DNA from: Pacificimonas flava
GTDB taxonomy: Bacteria > Pseudomonadota > Alphaproteobacteria > Sphingomonadales > Sphingomonadaceae
Assembly (NCBI RefSeq): GCF_000342165.1
Contig: NZ_AMRV01000002.1
Span: 1-64,000, forward strand
Direction: 5' to 3'
Length of the DNA stretch: 64,000 nt
The notes under the pieces are model-generated. The model saw only the letters and a program-made list of their open reading frames with translations, was not told where the DNA came from and did no database searches. The position numbers were made by a program, and so were the translations under genes. Every line of letters begins with the position of its first letter. Positions within the stretch are counted from its first letter, which is position 1. This document shows, piece after piece, positions 42,921 to 52,579 of the stretch.

Positions 42921-44138
42921 ATGGATTTCAACGACAGCCCCGAAGAGGCCGCGATCCGCGAGAAGGTCCGCACCTGGATCGCCGAGAACAGCCGAGAGTA
43001 TGACGATCTGGCTCCGCCGCGATCGAACGAGGAATTCGTGGCGCGGCAGAAAAGCTGGCAGAAGAAGAAGTACGACGCAGGCTATGCCGGCATCACCTGG
43101 CCCAAGAAATTCGGCGGGCAGGGCAAGGGGCCGATGGAATCCATCATCTTCAGCCAGGAGGAGGGCAAGTCGCCCGCGCCGACGGGACTTTACGCCATCG
43201 GCCTCGGCATGTGCATTCCCACCGTCTTCACCCATGGCAATCAGGATGTCATCGACCGTTTCGTGCCGAAGGCGCTCTCCGGCGAGGAAATCTGGTGCCA
43301 GCTCTTTTCCGAACCGGCCGCCGGCTCCGACCTTGCCGGCATCCGCACGAAGGCGGAACGGGACGGGGGCGACTGGGTCATCAATGGGCAGAAGGTGTGG
43401 ACCACCAATGCGCATCTTTGCGACTATGGCATCATCGTCACACGCACGGACGCCTCGCAGCCCAAGCACAAGGGCCTCACCATGTTCATCGTGGACATGC
43501 ACGCGAAGGGCGTGGAGGCACGGCCGCTGAAGCAGATGTCGGGCGGCAGCGACTTTAACGAGGTGTTTTTCGACGATGTCCGCGTGCCGGACAGCTGGCG
43601 GCTGGGAGAGGAAGGCGAGGGCTGGAAGGTCGCGCTGACGACGCTGATGAACGAGCGGCTGGCGGTCGGCGGAAAGCCGCGCTACTCGCCCGACTGGCGC
43701 GCGCTGATGGACCTTGCGCGCGAGATCGAGACCGCGCTCGGCCCTGCCTCCGAACAGGCCGACGTGCGAGAGGAAATCGCCAAGGCCTATATCAACGATC
43801 AGGGTGTGAAACTGACGCAGCAGCGTGCGCTGTCGGCGCTCAGCCAGGGGCGGACGCCCGGGCCTGAACAATCGATCGCCAAGGTCGTGGTCGCCAAGCA
43901 GATGCAGGAAATCAGCCGGCTGGCGCTCGACCTGTCGGAAAGCCAGGGATTCGTGAAGGCGCCCCAGGGTTCGGCGCTCGACCGTTTCCAGTCCAGCTAT
44001 TTCGGGGCGGCGGGCCTCAGGATCGCCGGCGGCACGGACGAGATCCTGCGCAATATCATCGCCGAACGCGTTCTCGGGCTGCCCGGCGACCTACGCCCGC
44101 CGAAGGATCAGCCCTTCAACGAAGCAAAGCCGGTCTGA
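42921..44138 (+). CDS. acyl-CoA dehydrogenase, second of pair
   Basis: 405-residue FAD enzyme with full ACAD domain order: helical N-terminal AGITWPKKFGGQGKGP, middle beta domain WCQLFSEPAAGSDLAGIRTK and GQKVWTTNAHLCDYGIIVTR, then C-terminal helices and the ending AGGTDEILRNIIAERVLGLP. The site that carries the catalytic Glu in MCAD-type members (xEGT) reads GGT, so a partner or another residue must supply the base. Start at 42921 after GGGAGAACGGGAAG. Confidence 0.93.
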   Translation: MDFNDSPEEAAIREKVRTWIAENSREYDDLAPPRSNEEFVARQKSWQKKKYDAGYAGITWPKKFGGQGKGPMESIIFSQEEGKSPAPTGLYAIGLGMCIPTVFTHGNQDVIDRFVPKALSGEEIWCQLFSEPAAGSDLAGIRTKAERDGGDWVINGQKVWTTNAHLCDYGIIVTRTDASQPKHKGLTMFIVDMHAKGVEARPLKQMSGGSDFNEVFFDDVRVPDSWRLGEEGEGWKVALTTLMNERLAVGGKPRYSPDWRALMDLAREIETALGPASEQADVREEIAKAYINDQGVKLTQQRALSALSQGRTPGPEQSIAKVVVAKQMQEISRLALDLSESQGFVKAPQGSALDRFQSSYFGAAGLRIAGGTDEILRNIIAERVLGLPGDLRPPKDQPFNEAKPV

Positions 44139-44430
44139 GCGCGCGACAAGTCGCAGAACCCTCAAAAATGAATTAAACATTTTTTAACGGAACCCGAAAC
44201 GATCCGCGCCGTTCTACAGGCATCGGCATCACCGAGTAGCGTTTAGGTGAGCCAAGAGTATCTAAGCCGGATCCGACCGCCACCCCGCTGGCCGTCGCAT
44301 CCGGCTTTCCTCGTTTCGGCTGGCGCCTCTCCGCGCGGCGCTCCCTCCGAACCCAAATGCCTGCCGCAGGATCAGCGTGAGGGCCCACCCCCTCAGAGCC
44401 ATTGCGGCAACGGCCGGGAGACGCCATCTG
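44139..44430. other. 292-base gap between acyl-CoA dehydrogenase and MBL genes
   Basis: A short hairpin GCGAC-AA-GTCGC (44143-44154) and a T6 run near 44182 follow the dehydrogenase stop; they are 25 bases apart, so terminator status is weak. No coding region is recognised in the rest. Confidence 0.4.
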
Positions 44431-45315
44431 ATGATCATGGACGTAAAGGACGCCATTGCCGCCGCCCCCTACGAAGCCTGCGAGCGGCTTTCCCCGCGGA
44501 TTCGCAGGGTTCTGGCGCGCAACCCCAGTGCCTTCACCTATCTGGGCACGGGCACGTTCATCGTCGGCTCCGGCACCGTGGCCGTCATCGACCCCGGCCC
44601 GGACGAGGATGTCCACCTGGACGCGATCCTCGCCGCCACGCGGGGCGAGGACATCAGCCACATCCTCGTAACCCACACGCACAAGGATCATTCCCCCCTT
44701 GCCGGCCGGCTCTCGGAGGTGTCGGGGGCGCAAATCGCCGGCTGCGCCCCGCTCGTCCTCGAAGATTCCGGCCCGCGTTCCGATGCGGCGTTCGATACCA
44801 GCTATGCCCCCGACCGGGTTCTGGCGGACGGCGACAGCGTGTCGGGCCCGGACTGGACGCTGACCGCCGTGCATACGCCCGGTCACACGTCGAACCATCT
44901 CTGTTTTGCCCTGCCGCAGGAAGAGGCGCTCTTTTCCGGCGACCACATCATGGGCTGGTCCACCACGGTCGTCTCACCGCCCGACGGCGACATGACGGCC
45001 TACCTCGCCAGCCTGAAAAAGCTGCAGGCCCGCGAGGACAGGATTTATTATCCCACCCACGGCGCCCCCGTCACCGAACCGAGGAAGCTCGTGCGCGGCT
45101 ATCTGATCCACCGCAAGCAGCGCGAGAACCAGATCCTGACGTTGCTGGAGGACGGGCCGCAGACGATCGAAACCATGGTGAAGGCCATGTACGCCATGGT
45201 GAACAAGGCCCTTCATCCCGCCGCCGGCCGTTCGGTGCTTGCGCATCTGATCGATCTGGAGCGGCGCGGCTCCGTCGTCCGGGCCGACGAAACGCAGTGG
45301 CGGAAGGCGGCCTGA
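44431..45315 (+). CDS. MBL-fold hydrolase (LACTB2-like)
   Basis: 294-residue metallo-beta-lactamase-fold protein with a C-terminal winged-helix domain. Metal motif HILVTHTHKDHSPLAGRLS, GHTSNHLCFALPQEEALFSG, DHIMGWSTTVVSPPDGD and YYPTHGAPVT are visible, then HRKQRENQILTLLEDGPQTI. LACTB2-type proteins are endoribonucleases in mitochondria. Start at 44431 or, six bases on, at 44437. It overlaps the next gene (TGATG). Confidence 0.9.
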   Translation: MIMDVKDAIAAAPYEACERLSPRIRRVLARNPSAFTYLGTGTFIVGSGTVAVIDPGPDEDVHLDAILAATRGEDISHILVTHTHKDHSPLAGRLSEVSGAQIAGCAPLVLEDSGPRSDAAFDTSYAPDRVLADGDSVSGPDWTLTAVHTPGHTSNHLCFALPQEEALFSGDHIMGWSTTVVSPPDGDMTAYLASLKKLQAREDRIYYPTHGAPVTEPRKLVRGYLIHRKQRENQILTLLEDGPQTIETMVKAMYAMVNKALHPAAGRSVLAHLIDLERRGSVVRADETQWRKAA

Positions 45316-45929
45316 TGCGGACACTGCTTGCACTCGTTGCCGGGATCGCGCTGGGCATTGGCGGCTTATGGCTGGTGCTGAAGCCCGGCGATCCGCTGGC
45401 CCCCGATGTGAACAGCATCGCCGCTGCCAGCCTGAACGCCGTGCAGGCGCAGAACCGCCTGTCGGTTTTTGCCGGCCGCTTCACCGTGGCTGTCACCAGC
45501 CGGGCTGAGCGCCTGGGCTTTTCCGCCGAAAAGACGATGATCGTGCCGGCGACGGTGAAATACGAGATCGATTATGCGAAGCTGGGCCCGGACGATATCG
45601 CCTGGGACCCGGTGACGAAGAAGATGATCGTCGATCTGCCGCCCATTGAGATTTCGGAGCCGGAGATCGACATGAGCCGCGTGCGCGAATACGGCGCCGG
45701 CACGGTCATGCTGACCGTCGGCGGCGCCAACGAGGCGCTGGACCGCGCGAACCGCGCGAAAGTCCGCGGCGCCGTGATGAAGGAGGCGCAGGCCCCCATC
45801 ATGCTGGACATGGCGCGCCAGTCTGCGCGAGAGGCGGCCGCCCGCAGTTTTCGCCTGCCCCTGCAGGCCGCGGGCGTGTCCGCGACGGTAACCGTACGCT
45901 TCCCCGACGAGGCCGGAAGCGCGATGTGA
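45315..45929 (+). CDS. DUF4230 protein, single-pass membrane-anchored
   Basis: 204 residues with an N-terminal helix (LLALVAGIALGIGGLWLVL) and an extracytoplasmic beta-rich domain: LNAVQAQNRLSVFAGRFTVA, TVKYEIDYAKLGPDDIAWDP, IVDLPPIEISEPEIDMSRV. These match the DUF4230 family, of unknown function. It follows the MBL gene with a one-base overlap. Confidence 0.8.
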   Translation: MRTLLALVAGIALGIGGLWLVLKPGDPLAPDVNSIAAASLNAVQAQNRLSVFAGRFTVAVTSRAERLGFSAEKTMIVPATVKYEIDYAKLGPDDIAWDPVTKKMIVDLPPIEISEPEIDMSRVREYGAGTVMLTVGGANEALDRANRAKVRGAVMKEAQAPIMLDMARQSAREAAARSFRLPLQAAGVSATVTVRFPDEAGSAM

Positions 45930-45939
45930 TGAGGATGAA

Positions 45940-46941
45940 GTGGTGAATGCACCGGTAAGGGACAATCTGACGGGCGTCGACCTGAGGGCGGAGATCGATC
46001 GCCTGCGCAAGGAGCGCAACGCCGTCATCCTGGCGCATTACTATCAGGACCCGCAGATTCAGGACCTCGCCGATTTCGTCGGCGACAGCCTCGACCTGTC
46101 GAAAAAGGCGGCGGAAACCGACGCCGACGTCATCGCCTTTTGCGGCGTGCGCTTCATGGCGGAAACGGCAAAGATCCTGTCACCGGAAAAGACCGTCATC
46201 CTGCCCGACATGGACGCCGGCTGCTCGCTGGAGGACAGTTGCCCGCCGGAGCAGTTCCGCCGGTTCCGGGAGGAGAATCCGGACCATATCGCCCTCACCT
46301 ACATCAATTGCTCGGCGGAGGTGAAGGCGCTCTCCGACATCATCGTGACGAGTTCGTCGGTCGAGAATATCCTCAATCAGCTGCCCAAGGACCAGAAGAT
46401 CATCTTCGCGCCCGACCGGCATCTCGGCGGCTATTTCAACCGCGTCACGGGTCGCGACATGCTGCTGTGGCCCGGCGCCTGCATCGTGCACGAGGCCTTC
46501 AGCGAAAAGGAACTGCTGAAGCTGAAAGCGGAGCATCCGGACGCCCCCGTCGCCGCGCATCCCGAATGCCCGCCGCACATTCTGGACCACGCCGATCATG
46601 TGGGTTCCACCAGCTCGATCCTGTCCTACGTGCTGGGTAGCCCGTCCGATAAGGTGATCGTCGCCACGGAGGCGAATATCCTGCACCAGATGGAGAAGGC
46701 GGCGCCGCACAAGACCTTCATCGGCGCGCCGGGCGCGGACGGCAATTGCAACTGCAACATGTGCCCGTTCATGGCGATGAACACGATGGAGAAGCTCTAT
46801 ATCGCGCTGCGCGACCTGGAGCCGCGGATCGAACTGCCGGAGGATGTGCGCGTCGCCGCCAAGAGGTCGCTCGACCGAATGCTGGACATGGCGTCCGCCA
46901 CGGTTGGAAAGGGCGATCTCGGCGCGATCGACGGCGACTGA
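45940..46941 (+). CDS. nadA: quinolinate synthase
   Basis: Condenses iminoaspartate with dihydroxyacetone phosphate to quinolinate in NAD synthesis, using a 4Fe-4S cluster. 333 residues with NAVILAHYYQDPQIQDLADF, FCGVRFMAETAKILSP, DMDAGCSLEDSC, INCSAEVKALSDIIVTSSS and the C-terminal cluster region GNCNCNMCPFM. Starts at a GTG (45940 or 45943) after GAGGATGAAG. nadC is further downstream; nadB is not in the window. Confidence 0.96.
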   Translation: MVNAPVRDNLTGVDLRAEIDRLRKERNAVILAHYYQDPQIQDLADFVGDSLDLSKKAAETDADVIAFCGVRFMAETAKILSPEKTVILPDMDAGCSLEDSCPPEQFRRFREENPDHIALTYINCSAEVKALSDIIVTSSSVENILNQLPKDQKIIFAPDRHLGGYFNRVTGRDMLLWPGACIVHEAFSEKELLKLKAEHPDAPVAAHPECPPHILDHADHVGSTSSILSYVLGSPSDKVIVATEANILHQMEKAAPHKTFIGAPGADGNCNCNMCPFMAMNTMEKLYIALRDLEPRIELPEDVRVAAKRSLDRMLDMASATVGKGDLGAIDGD

Positions 46942-47040
46942 TCCGCTCCGGTCCGCGGCGGCGACTTGCCGGATGCGGGCGCTTTTCCCATAAGGGCGCG
47001 CAGTTCGCGTTTTCGTACCTAGGGGGAATTTCCGATCGTC

Positions 47041-49125
47041 ATGCGCCGCCTTCTCGCTGCAATGCTTCTCGTTTCCGGCTGCGCCGGCACTGGTCAGTCC
47101 GATCTGGCAGGTGCCGACGCGCCCGATCCCTATCTGTGGCTTGAGGAGGTCGAGGGCGACCGCGCCCTGACGCAGGTCCGCGAGTGGAACGACGAAACCG
47201 CGGCCAAGCTGACGGCAACGCCGAGCTTCGAGGATTACAAGCAGCGCGCCTTCGAAATCCTCGCCAATCCGGAACGTATCAGCGTACCCAGCCAGATCCT
47301 TGGCGGGCAGGTCACCAATTTCCGCTCGACCGCCGAGAACCCGCAAGGGTTGTGGCGCGTCGCCGCCATCGACGACGTTCTGGCCGGTACGCCCATGTGG
47401 CGCACGCTGATCGATCTCGACAAGCTCTCCGCCGAGGAGAACAAGAAATGGGTGTGGAAGGGCGCCAGCTGCCTCGCGCCCGAATATCAGCGCTGCCTGG
47501 TGCGCCTGTCGGATGGCGGCAGCGACGCCGGCGTCATTCGCGAATTCGACATGAGCGCCGGCCGCTTCGTCGAGGGCGGCTTCTACGCGCCGACCGCGAA
47601 GCACGATTCCGGCTGGGTGAACCGCGACACGGTCCTCCTCTCCAGCGATTTCGGGCCGGGCACGCTGACCGAAAGCGGCTATGGGCGAGAGGTGCATGTC
47701 TGGCGCCGGGGAACCGATCCGCAGGCGTCCGACAAGCTGCTGGAGATCGACCCGTCGGAGGTCGGCTTCAGCATCTTCACGCCGTCCACGCGCGGCAAGC
47801 GCTATCCGATGGTCCAGCGCAACATCACCTTCTGGGATTCGGAATATTTCCACTACAAGCCGGACGGCACGCTGGCGGCCGTGCCGCTGCCAAAGACGGC
47901 GGAGATCGAGGATCTGTTCGCGGGCAAGGCCATCGTGAAGCTGAACGAGGATTGGGGCCAACATAAGGCCGGATCGCTCGTCGCCTACGACCTCGACGCC
48001 TTCATCGAGCGCGGCGAATTCGGCGTCGAGCCCGTCTTCACCCCCTCCGGCAGCCAGGCAATCCAGGGTGTCTCGGCCGGCGCGGACCGCCTCTACATCA
48101 CGCTTCTCGACGATGTCAGCGGCCGCATGTTGGCGCTCGACAGCAGCTGGAACGCGAGCGATGTCGAGGTGCCGGAGAACGGTGTCGTCTCGCTCGCGGC
48201 GGCCGGCGGCAAGCAGGACATCGCCTTCTTCACCGCCGAAAGCTTTGCCCAGCCGCCCAAGCTGTTCGCCACCCAGTCCGGCGAAGTACCGGCACTGGTG
48301 GAGGCGCGCTCGCCCGTTTTCGATCCGGACAGCATCGATGTGCAGCAGCGCTTCGCCACCTCCTCCGACGGCACGCGCATCCCCTATTTCGTCGTCCGCA
48401 AGGCGGGCGCGACGGGTCCGCTGCCCACGATCGTACACGCCTATGGGGGCTTCCGCATTCCGCAGCTGCCGGAATACCTCATCAATCATCCCGCGCGCCT
48501 GGGCCCCATGGGTCTGTTCTGGGTCGAGGAGGGCGGCAGCTTCGTCATCGCCAATATTCGCGGCGGCGGCGAGTACGGGCCGGAATGGCACGAGAGCGTC
48601 CTCAAGGAAAAACGCCAGCTCGCCTATGACGATTTGCGCGCGGTCGGCGAGGATCTGAAATCCTCCGGCCTTTCCTCCACACTCGCCGCGTCCGGCCGTT
48701 CGAACGGCGGGCTTCTGGCCGGCGTCGCCTATACGCAGCAGCCGGACCTGTGGGACGGCATCATCATGGGCGTGCCGCTGTCCGACATGCGCCGCTACAA
48801 CAAGATGCTGGCCGGCGCGTCGTGGATGGGGGAATATGGCAACCCCGACATTCCCGCCGAATGGGCCTATATCCGCGAATATTCGCCCTATCAGAACCTG
48901 GTGCCGGGCAAGGATTATCCGCCCATCATGATCTACACCTCCACGAAGGACGACCGCGTTCATCCGGGCCATGCGCGCAAGATGGCCGCGAAGATGGAGG
49001 AGTATGGCTACCCCTTCTACTATTACGAGAATATCGAGGGGGGCCATGCCGGCGCGGCCAATCATGAGGAGGAGGCGTACCGCGCCGCCCTCATCATGGC
49101 CTATGCCAATACGGTCCTGAAATAG
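47041..49125 (+). CDS. prolyl oligopeptidase-family serine peptidase, lipoprotein
   Basis: 694-residue S9A peptidase with a beta-propeller N-terminal half and an alpha/beta hydrolase. It starts with a lipobox (MRRLLAAMLLVSG then Cys). Catalytic residues are in GRSNGGLLAGVAYTQQPDLW (Ser; usual GGSNGG), YTSTKDDRVHPGHARK (Asp) and NIEGGHAGAANHEEEAYRAA (His). DPYLWLEEVEGDRALTQVRE is the family start motif. Probably cleaves peptides at the periplasmic surface. Confidence 0.93.
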   Translation: MRRLLAAMLLVSGCAGTGQSDLAGADAPDPYLWLEEVEGDRALTQVREWNDETAAKLTATPSFEDYKQRAFEILANPERISVPSQILGGQVTNFRSTAENPQGLWRVAAIDDVLAGTPMWRTLIDLDKLSAEENKKWVWKGASCLAPEYQRCLVRLSDGGSDAGVIREFDMSAGRFVEGGFYAPTAKHDSGWVNRDTVLLSSDFGPGTLTESGYGREVHVWRRGTDPQASDKLLEIDPSEVGFSIFTPSTRGKRYPMVQRNITFWDSEYFHYKPDGTLAAVPLPKTAEIEDLFAGKAIVKLNEDWGQHKAGSLVAYDLDAFIERGEFGVEPVFTPSGSQAIQGVSAGADRLYITLLDDVSGRMLALDSSWNASDVEVPENGVVSLAAAGGKQDIAFFTAESFAQPPKLFATQSGEVPALVEARSPVFDPDSIDVQQRFATSSDGTRIPYFVVRKAGATGPLPTIVHAYGGFRIPQLPEYLINHPARLGPMGLFWVEEGGSFVIANIRGGGEYGPEWHESVLKEKRQLAYDDLRAVGEDLKSSGLSSTLAASGRSNGGLLAGVAYTQQPDLWDGIIMGVPLSDMRRYNKMLAGASWMGEYGNPDIPAEWAYIREYSPYQNLVPGKDYPPIMIYTSTKDDRVHPGHARKMAAKMEEYGYPFYYYENIEGGHAGAANHEEEAYRAALIMAYANTVLK

Positions 49126-49164
49126 ACGCTCGGAAAGGGTCTCGCCAGCGATGAAGACAGCGGC

Positions 49165-50520
49165 ATGACCCGGCACATGAGCCGTTACGGCGCGAAGCTG
49201 ATCGATGCTTTCGGTCAGCTTCGCGGCAGTTACGGCTTCGTCCCCGCGCTGATGACCGTGGGTGCGCTGCTTCTGGCGGCGCTGGCGCTGCAGGTGCCCG
49301 AGTCCGTCGGCAATGCCGTGGCGGACATCTTCGGCCTGCCGCCCTCGCCGAAGGCGGAATCGATGCGCGATCTCATCGGTCTGATTGCATCCGCCACGAT
49401 CGGCACGGGCGGCGTCGCCTTTTCCATGATGGTCGCCGCGACAGTCACCGCCGCGACCCAATACGGTCCGCGCCTGCTGACGAACTTCCTGGCGGACCGG
49501 GCGACGCAGCTGACGCTGGGCGTGTTCGTGGCGACGTTCGTCTATGCCGTTTTGGTCTACGCTGCCATTCGCGACGACAATGTCCGCAGCTTTGCGGGGC
49601 TGATCGCCATGCTTCTCGCACTCGCAAGCGTCGCGGCTCTTGTCTACTTCCTGCACCACGCCCCCGCCACGCTGCGAATCAATCACGCCATTTCCAGCAT
49701 CGGCGGCACGCTGCTTGCCAATATAGAGACGCGCTTTCCCGCCAATTGCGGCCAGCCGGCGCGCGGAAAGCGCATGGAGCCGCCACCGCAGGGCGAGCCC
49801 ACGCAGCAGCTTCTGTCGGCAAAGGCGGGCATCCTCTCGATCATCGACGGCGAACGGCTGGCGGAGGAGGCGGCCGCCGCCGGCGTCGTGATCGTTATCC
49901 GCACCCGGCCGGGCCAGTTCCTCAGCACCGGACAGGCGATGGCCGACGTCTACGGCCCCATCCTGTCCGACAGGCGTCGCAACGACATGGTCGGGCAGTT
50001 CGCCGTGGCAAAGCTGCGCACGCCCAGCCAGGACAATGAATTCCTTGCCGACGAGCTGGTGGAGATCGCTCTTCGCGCATTGTCACCGGGCATCAACGAT
50101 CCGGTGACGGCCTCGGCCTGCTTCGACTGGCTGGGGGCTTCGCTCGGCCGCATCGCCGGGTCGGAGCCCCCGACCGCCTGGCGCGGTCCGCAGGACCGCA
50201 GCGCGCGCATCTATGCGCAGCCGCTCGCCTTCCCCGCCTATCTGGAGCGCACGTTCGGCCGCATCCGGCAGCCGGCGTCGGGCAATGTCCATGCGGCAGA
50301 GGCCTTTCTTCGCGGCCTGGCCACCATCGGTGTCGAGGGGCGGGAGAACACCGCCGCCATGCGCCTTGTCGTGGAGCAGGCTCGCGCCCTGCTGGCGCAG
50401 GCGGAGCTGGCATTGTCGGGGCCGGACCTCGAATCCGTCCACCTCTATGCCCGCCGCTTCGACGCTGTGCTGGCGGAGCGGCCCGTCGCGCTGGACAAAT
50501 TCGCGCCGGCCGATGAATGA
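49165..50520 (+). CDS. DUF2254 membrane protein
   Basis: 451 residues with four N-terminal helices (VPALMTVGALLLAALALQVP, GGVAFSMMVAATVTAATQYG, VFVATFVYAVLVYAAI, LIAMLLALASVAALVYFLHH) and a large soluble domain with ALRALSPGINDPVTASACFD. This is the DUF2254 family; function not known. Overlaps no gene but nadC starts seven bases after it. Confidence 0.88.
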   Translation: MTRHMSRYGAKLIDAFGQLRGSYGFVPALMTVGALLLAALALQVPESVGNAVADIFGLPPSPKAESMRDLIGLIASATIGTGGVAFSMMVAATVTAATQYGPRLLTNFLADRATQLTLGVFVATFVYAVLVYAAIRDDNVRSFAGLIAMLLALASVAALVYFLHHAPATLRINHAISSIGGTLLANIETRFPANCGQPARGKRMEPPPQGEPTQQLLSAKAGILSIIDGERLAEEAAAAGVVIVIRTRPGQFLSTGQAMADVYGPILSDRRRNDMVGQFAVAKLRTPSQDNEFLADELVEIALRALSPGINDPVTASACFDWLGASLGRIAGSEPPTAWRGPQDRSARIYAQPLAFPAYLERTFGRIRQPASGNVHAAEAFLRGLATIGVEGRENTAAMRLVVEQARALLAQAELALSGPDLESVHLYARRFDAVLAERPVALDKFAPADE

Positions 50521-50527
50521 GGGCTCG

Positions 50528-51376
50528 ATGAGCATGCCCATACCCGGCGATTTCGATGTGGATGCCTTCATCCGCGCCGCCCTGTCCGAAGATGCCGGTG
50601 CGGGCGGGGATATCACATCGGCCGCCATCATCCCCGCCGGCGCGCGCTTTACCGGAGAAATGGCCGCGCGCGATGCGCTCGTCGTCTGCGCCCTGCCGCT
50701 TGCCGCCGCCTTCTTCCGCACGCTCGATCCGGGTGCCGACATCGACATTCTGACGCCGGAGGGGACGCGGGCGGAACCTGGCACCGTGCTGATGCGGATC
50801 GCGGGCGATGCACGCGCGCTGCTGACGGCGGAGCGCCCTGCCCTCAATACCGTGCAGCATCTCGGCGGCATCGCCACCATGGCGCGCCGCTATGTCGACG
50901 CGGCCGCCGGCACCGGCGCGGTCATCCTCGATACGCGAAAGACGCATCCCGGCCTGCGCGTGCTGCAAAAATATGCCGTGAAAACCGGCGGGGCCACGAA
51001 TCACCGCATGCGGCTCGACGACCAGCCGATGATCAAGGACAATCACGTCGCCGTTGCCGGGTCCGTGGAGGAGGCGGTGAGGCGGGCGAAGGTGGCCGGA
51101 CTGTCCGATATCGTCGTGGAGGTAGACCGGCTCGATCAGATCGAACCAGCGATCGCGGCGGGTGCGGACCGCCTCCTCCTCGACAATATGGGCCCTGCTA
51201 TGCTGCGGGACGCGGTTGCTATGGTGACCGGCCGCGTTCCGACGGAGGCGTCGGGCGGCGTCAATCTGGAAACCGTGCGGGCCATCGCGGAAAGCGGCGT
51301 CGACTATATTTCCGTCGGGCGCATCATTCAGTCCTCACCGGCGGTCGACATCGGCCTTGATTTCGCGCCCGCCTAG
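50528..51376 (+). CDS. nadC: nicotinate-nucleotide pyrophosphorylase
   Basis: Converts quinolinate and PRPP to nicotinate mononucleotide, following NadA. 282 residues: LSEDAGAGGDITSAAI, TAERPALNTVQHLGGIATMA, VILDTRKTHPGLRVLQKYAV and IKDNHVAVAG. Start at 50528 follows GAGGG; an ATG at 50513 overlapping the preceding stop is an alternative. Confidence 0.95.
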   Translation: MSMPIPGDFDVDAFIRAALSEDAGAGGDITSAAIIPAGARFTGEMAARDALVVCALPLAAAFFRTLDPGADIDILTPEGTRAEPGTVLMRIAGDARALLTAERPALNTVQHLGGIATMARRYVDAAAGTGAVILDTRKTHPGLRVLQKYAVKTGGATNHRMRLDDQPMIKDNHVAVAGSVEEAVRRAKVAGLSDIVVEVDRLDQIEPAIAAGADRLLLDNMGPAMLRDAVAMVTGRVPTEASGGVNLETVRAIAESGVDYISVGRIIQSSPAVDIGLDFAPA

Positions 51377-52121
51377 CCTGCTCGCGACGGCCCTGGGCGC
51401 GGCGCTCCTGCTCGGCGGCTGCGACGGGCTGGACGGTATCGCCGCAAGCGCGGAAACGGCGGAAACGGCAGCGCAATGTTTCGTGCCGCCCGATCTGGCC
51501 GTTGCCACGACGGCGACGCCACCCGACCGCACGCCCGATGCCCCCGCAACCGGACATGTGCTCGCCATGAGCTGGTCGCCGGAATTTTGCCGCTTCCGCA
51601 GTGATCAGCCTCAACATCGGGGCCAGTGCCAGGATAACCGCTTTGGCCTGATCGTGCATGGGCTGTGGCCGCAGGCCGGTCGCGGACCGCACCCACGCGC
51701 CTGCGCCCTGGCACAGCCCGTCCCCGCCCCCGTGTTGACGGCGCACTACTGCATGATACCGTCGGCCGCCCTGATGCAGCATGAATGGGCCGCGCACGGC
51801 ACCTGCGCCTGGCAGGAACCCGACGCTTATTTCGCCGATGCCGCCGAGCTTTGGGATCGCTATCGCCGGCCCGATCTTTTCCGCCTCAGCCGTCAGGATG
51901 GTCTGTCGGCCGGCGATGTGCGATCGGCATTTTCGCGAGCGAACCCAAACGTCGCGGACGCCGCCATCGGTTTGAAGATCAACGCGCGCGGCTGGCTGGA
52001 GGAGGTCTATCTCTGCCTCGACCTCGACTATGCGCCCCGGCGCTGCAATGCGCGGGAGGCGGGCCCTTCGGCAGCATCTGGCGCGGGGGATAAGCGGCGC
52101 GGCGCGCAGCGTGCCCCCTAA
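51357..52121 (+). CDS. ribonuclease T2 with lipoprotein-type signal
   Basis: Secreted endoribonuclease that cuts via a 2',3'-cyclic phosphate. 254 residues with both active-site boxes: CAS I FGLIVHGLWPQAGRGPHP and CAS II MQHEWAAHGTCAW, each with a catalytic His, plus extra Cys pairs. The N-terminus MISRPPSLLATALGAALLLG ends in GG-Cys, a lipobox, so it may be lipid-anchored. Start is TTG at 51357, overlapping nadC by 20 bases. Convergent with the DUF4112 gene, ends overlapping by four. Confidence 0.9.
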   Translation: MISRPPSLLATALGAALLLGGCDGLDGIAASAETAETAAQCFVPPDLAVATTATPPDRTPDAPATGHVLAMSWSPEFCRFRSDQPQHRGQCQDNRFGLIVHGLWPQAGRGPHPRACALAQPVPAPVLTAHYCMIPSAALMQHEWAAHGTCAWQEPDAYFADAAELWDRYRRPDLFRLSRQDGLSAGDVRSAFSRANPNVADAAIGLKINARGWLEEVYLCLDLDYAPRRCNAREAGPSAASGAGDKRRGAQRAP

Positions 52122-52573
52122 AGCGGTTCGGCGTCGATGATTGCGGTTTCCGGGTGATGCTTGTCGAGATGCTTGCGGACGATCCGCAGGTTCTTCGTGT
52201 TGGAACGAAAGAACACATCGGCCGCGTCACCGACGAACGGGATGAACCCCAGAAGCGTGTCGACCACGGTATTCGCGCCCATGCGCGTCAGATGCCATTT
52301 GGACATTCCGAGGTTGCGCGCTTCCCAGATCAGGTAACTGGACATGATCCCGGCGATGATATCACCGCCGACGGGGAGCAGGCCGAGAATGGCGTCCAGC
52401 CCGATCCGGTTCCCGAGGCCCGGCACCCGGAACGGCAGTTTCACCGACCTTTCAAGAACACCCTCCAGCACCTCGACCCGGCGTCGGACCGCCGCTGGCG
52501 AGCGCGCGCCGGTGCCGAGGCGGCGCACAGCCTCCTCGAACACCTGCTGATCGATTCCCGATGGACGCGCCAT
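52118..52573 (-). CDS. DUF4112 membrane protein
   Basis: 151 residues with the DUF4112 pattern LPFRVPGLGNRIGLDAILGL, LLPVGGDIIAGIMSSYLIWE, then a second helical hairpin NTVVDTLLGFIPFVGDAADV with FFRSNTKNLRIVRKHLDKH. Family members are two-pass or four-pass proteins of unknown function. Confidence 0.9.
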   Translation of the reverse strand: MARPSGIDQQVFEEAVRRLGTGARSPAAVRRRVEVLEGVLERSVKLPFRVPGLGNRIGLDAILGLLPVGGDIIAGIMSSYLIWEARNLGMSKWHLTRMGANTVVDTLLGFIPFVGDAADVFFRSNTKNLRIVRKHLDKHHPETAIIDAEPL

Positions 52574-52579
52574 GCGAGA

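Noticed and set aside
46180-49686. 1168-codon minus-strand frame
   Set aside because: Covers nadA and the S9 peptidase in antisense; composition is repeat-like, with no family resemblance.
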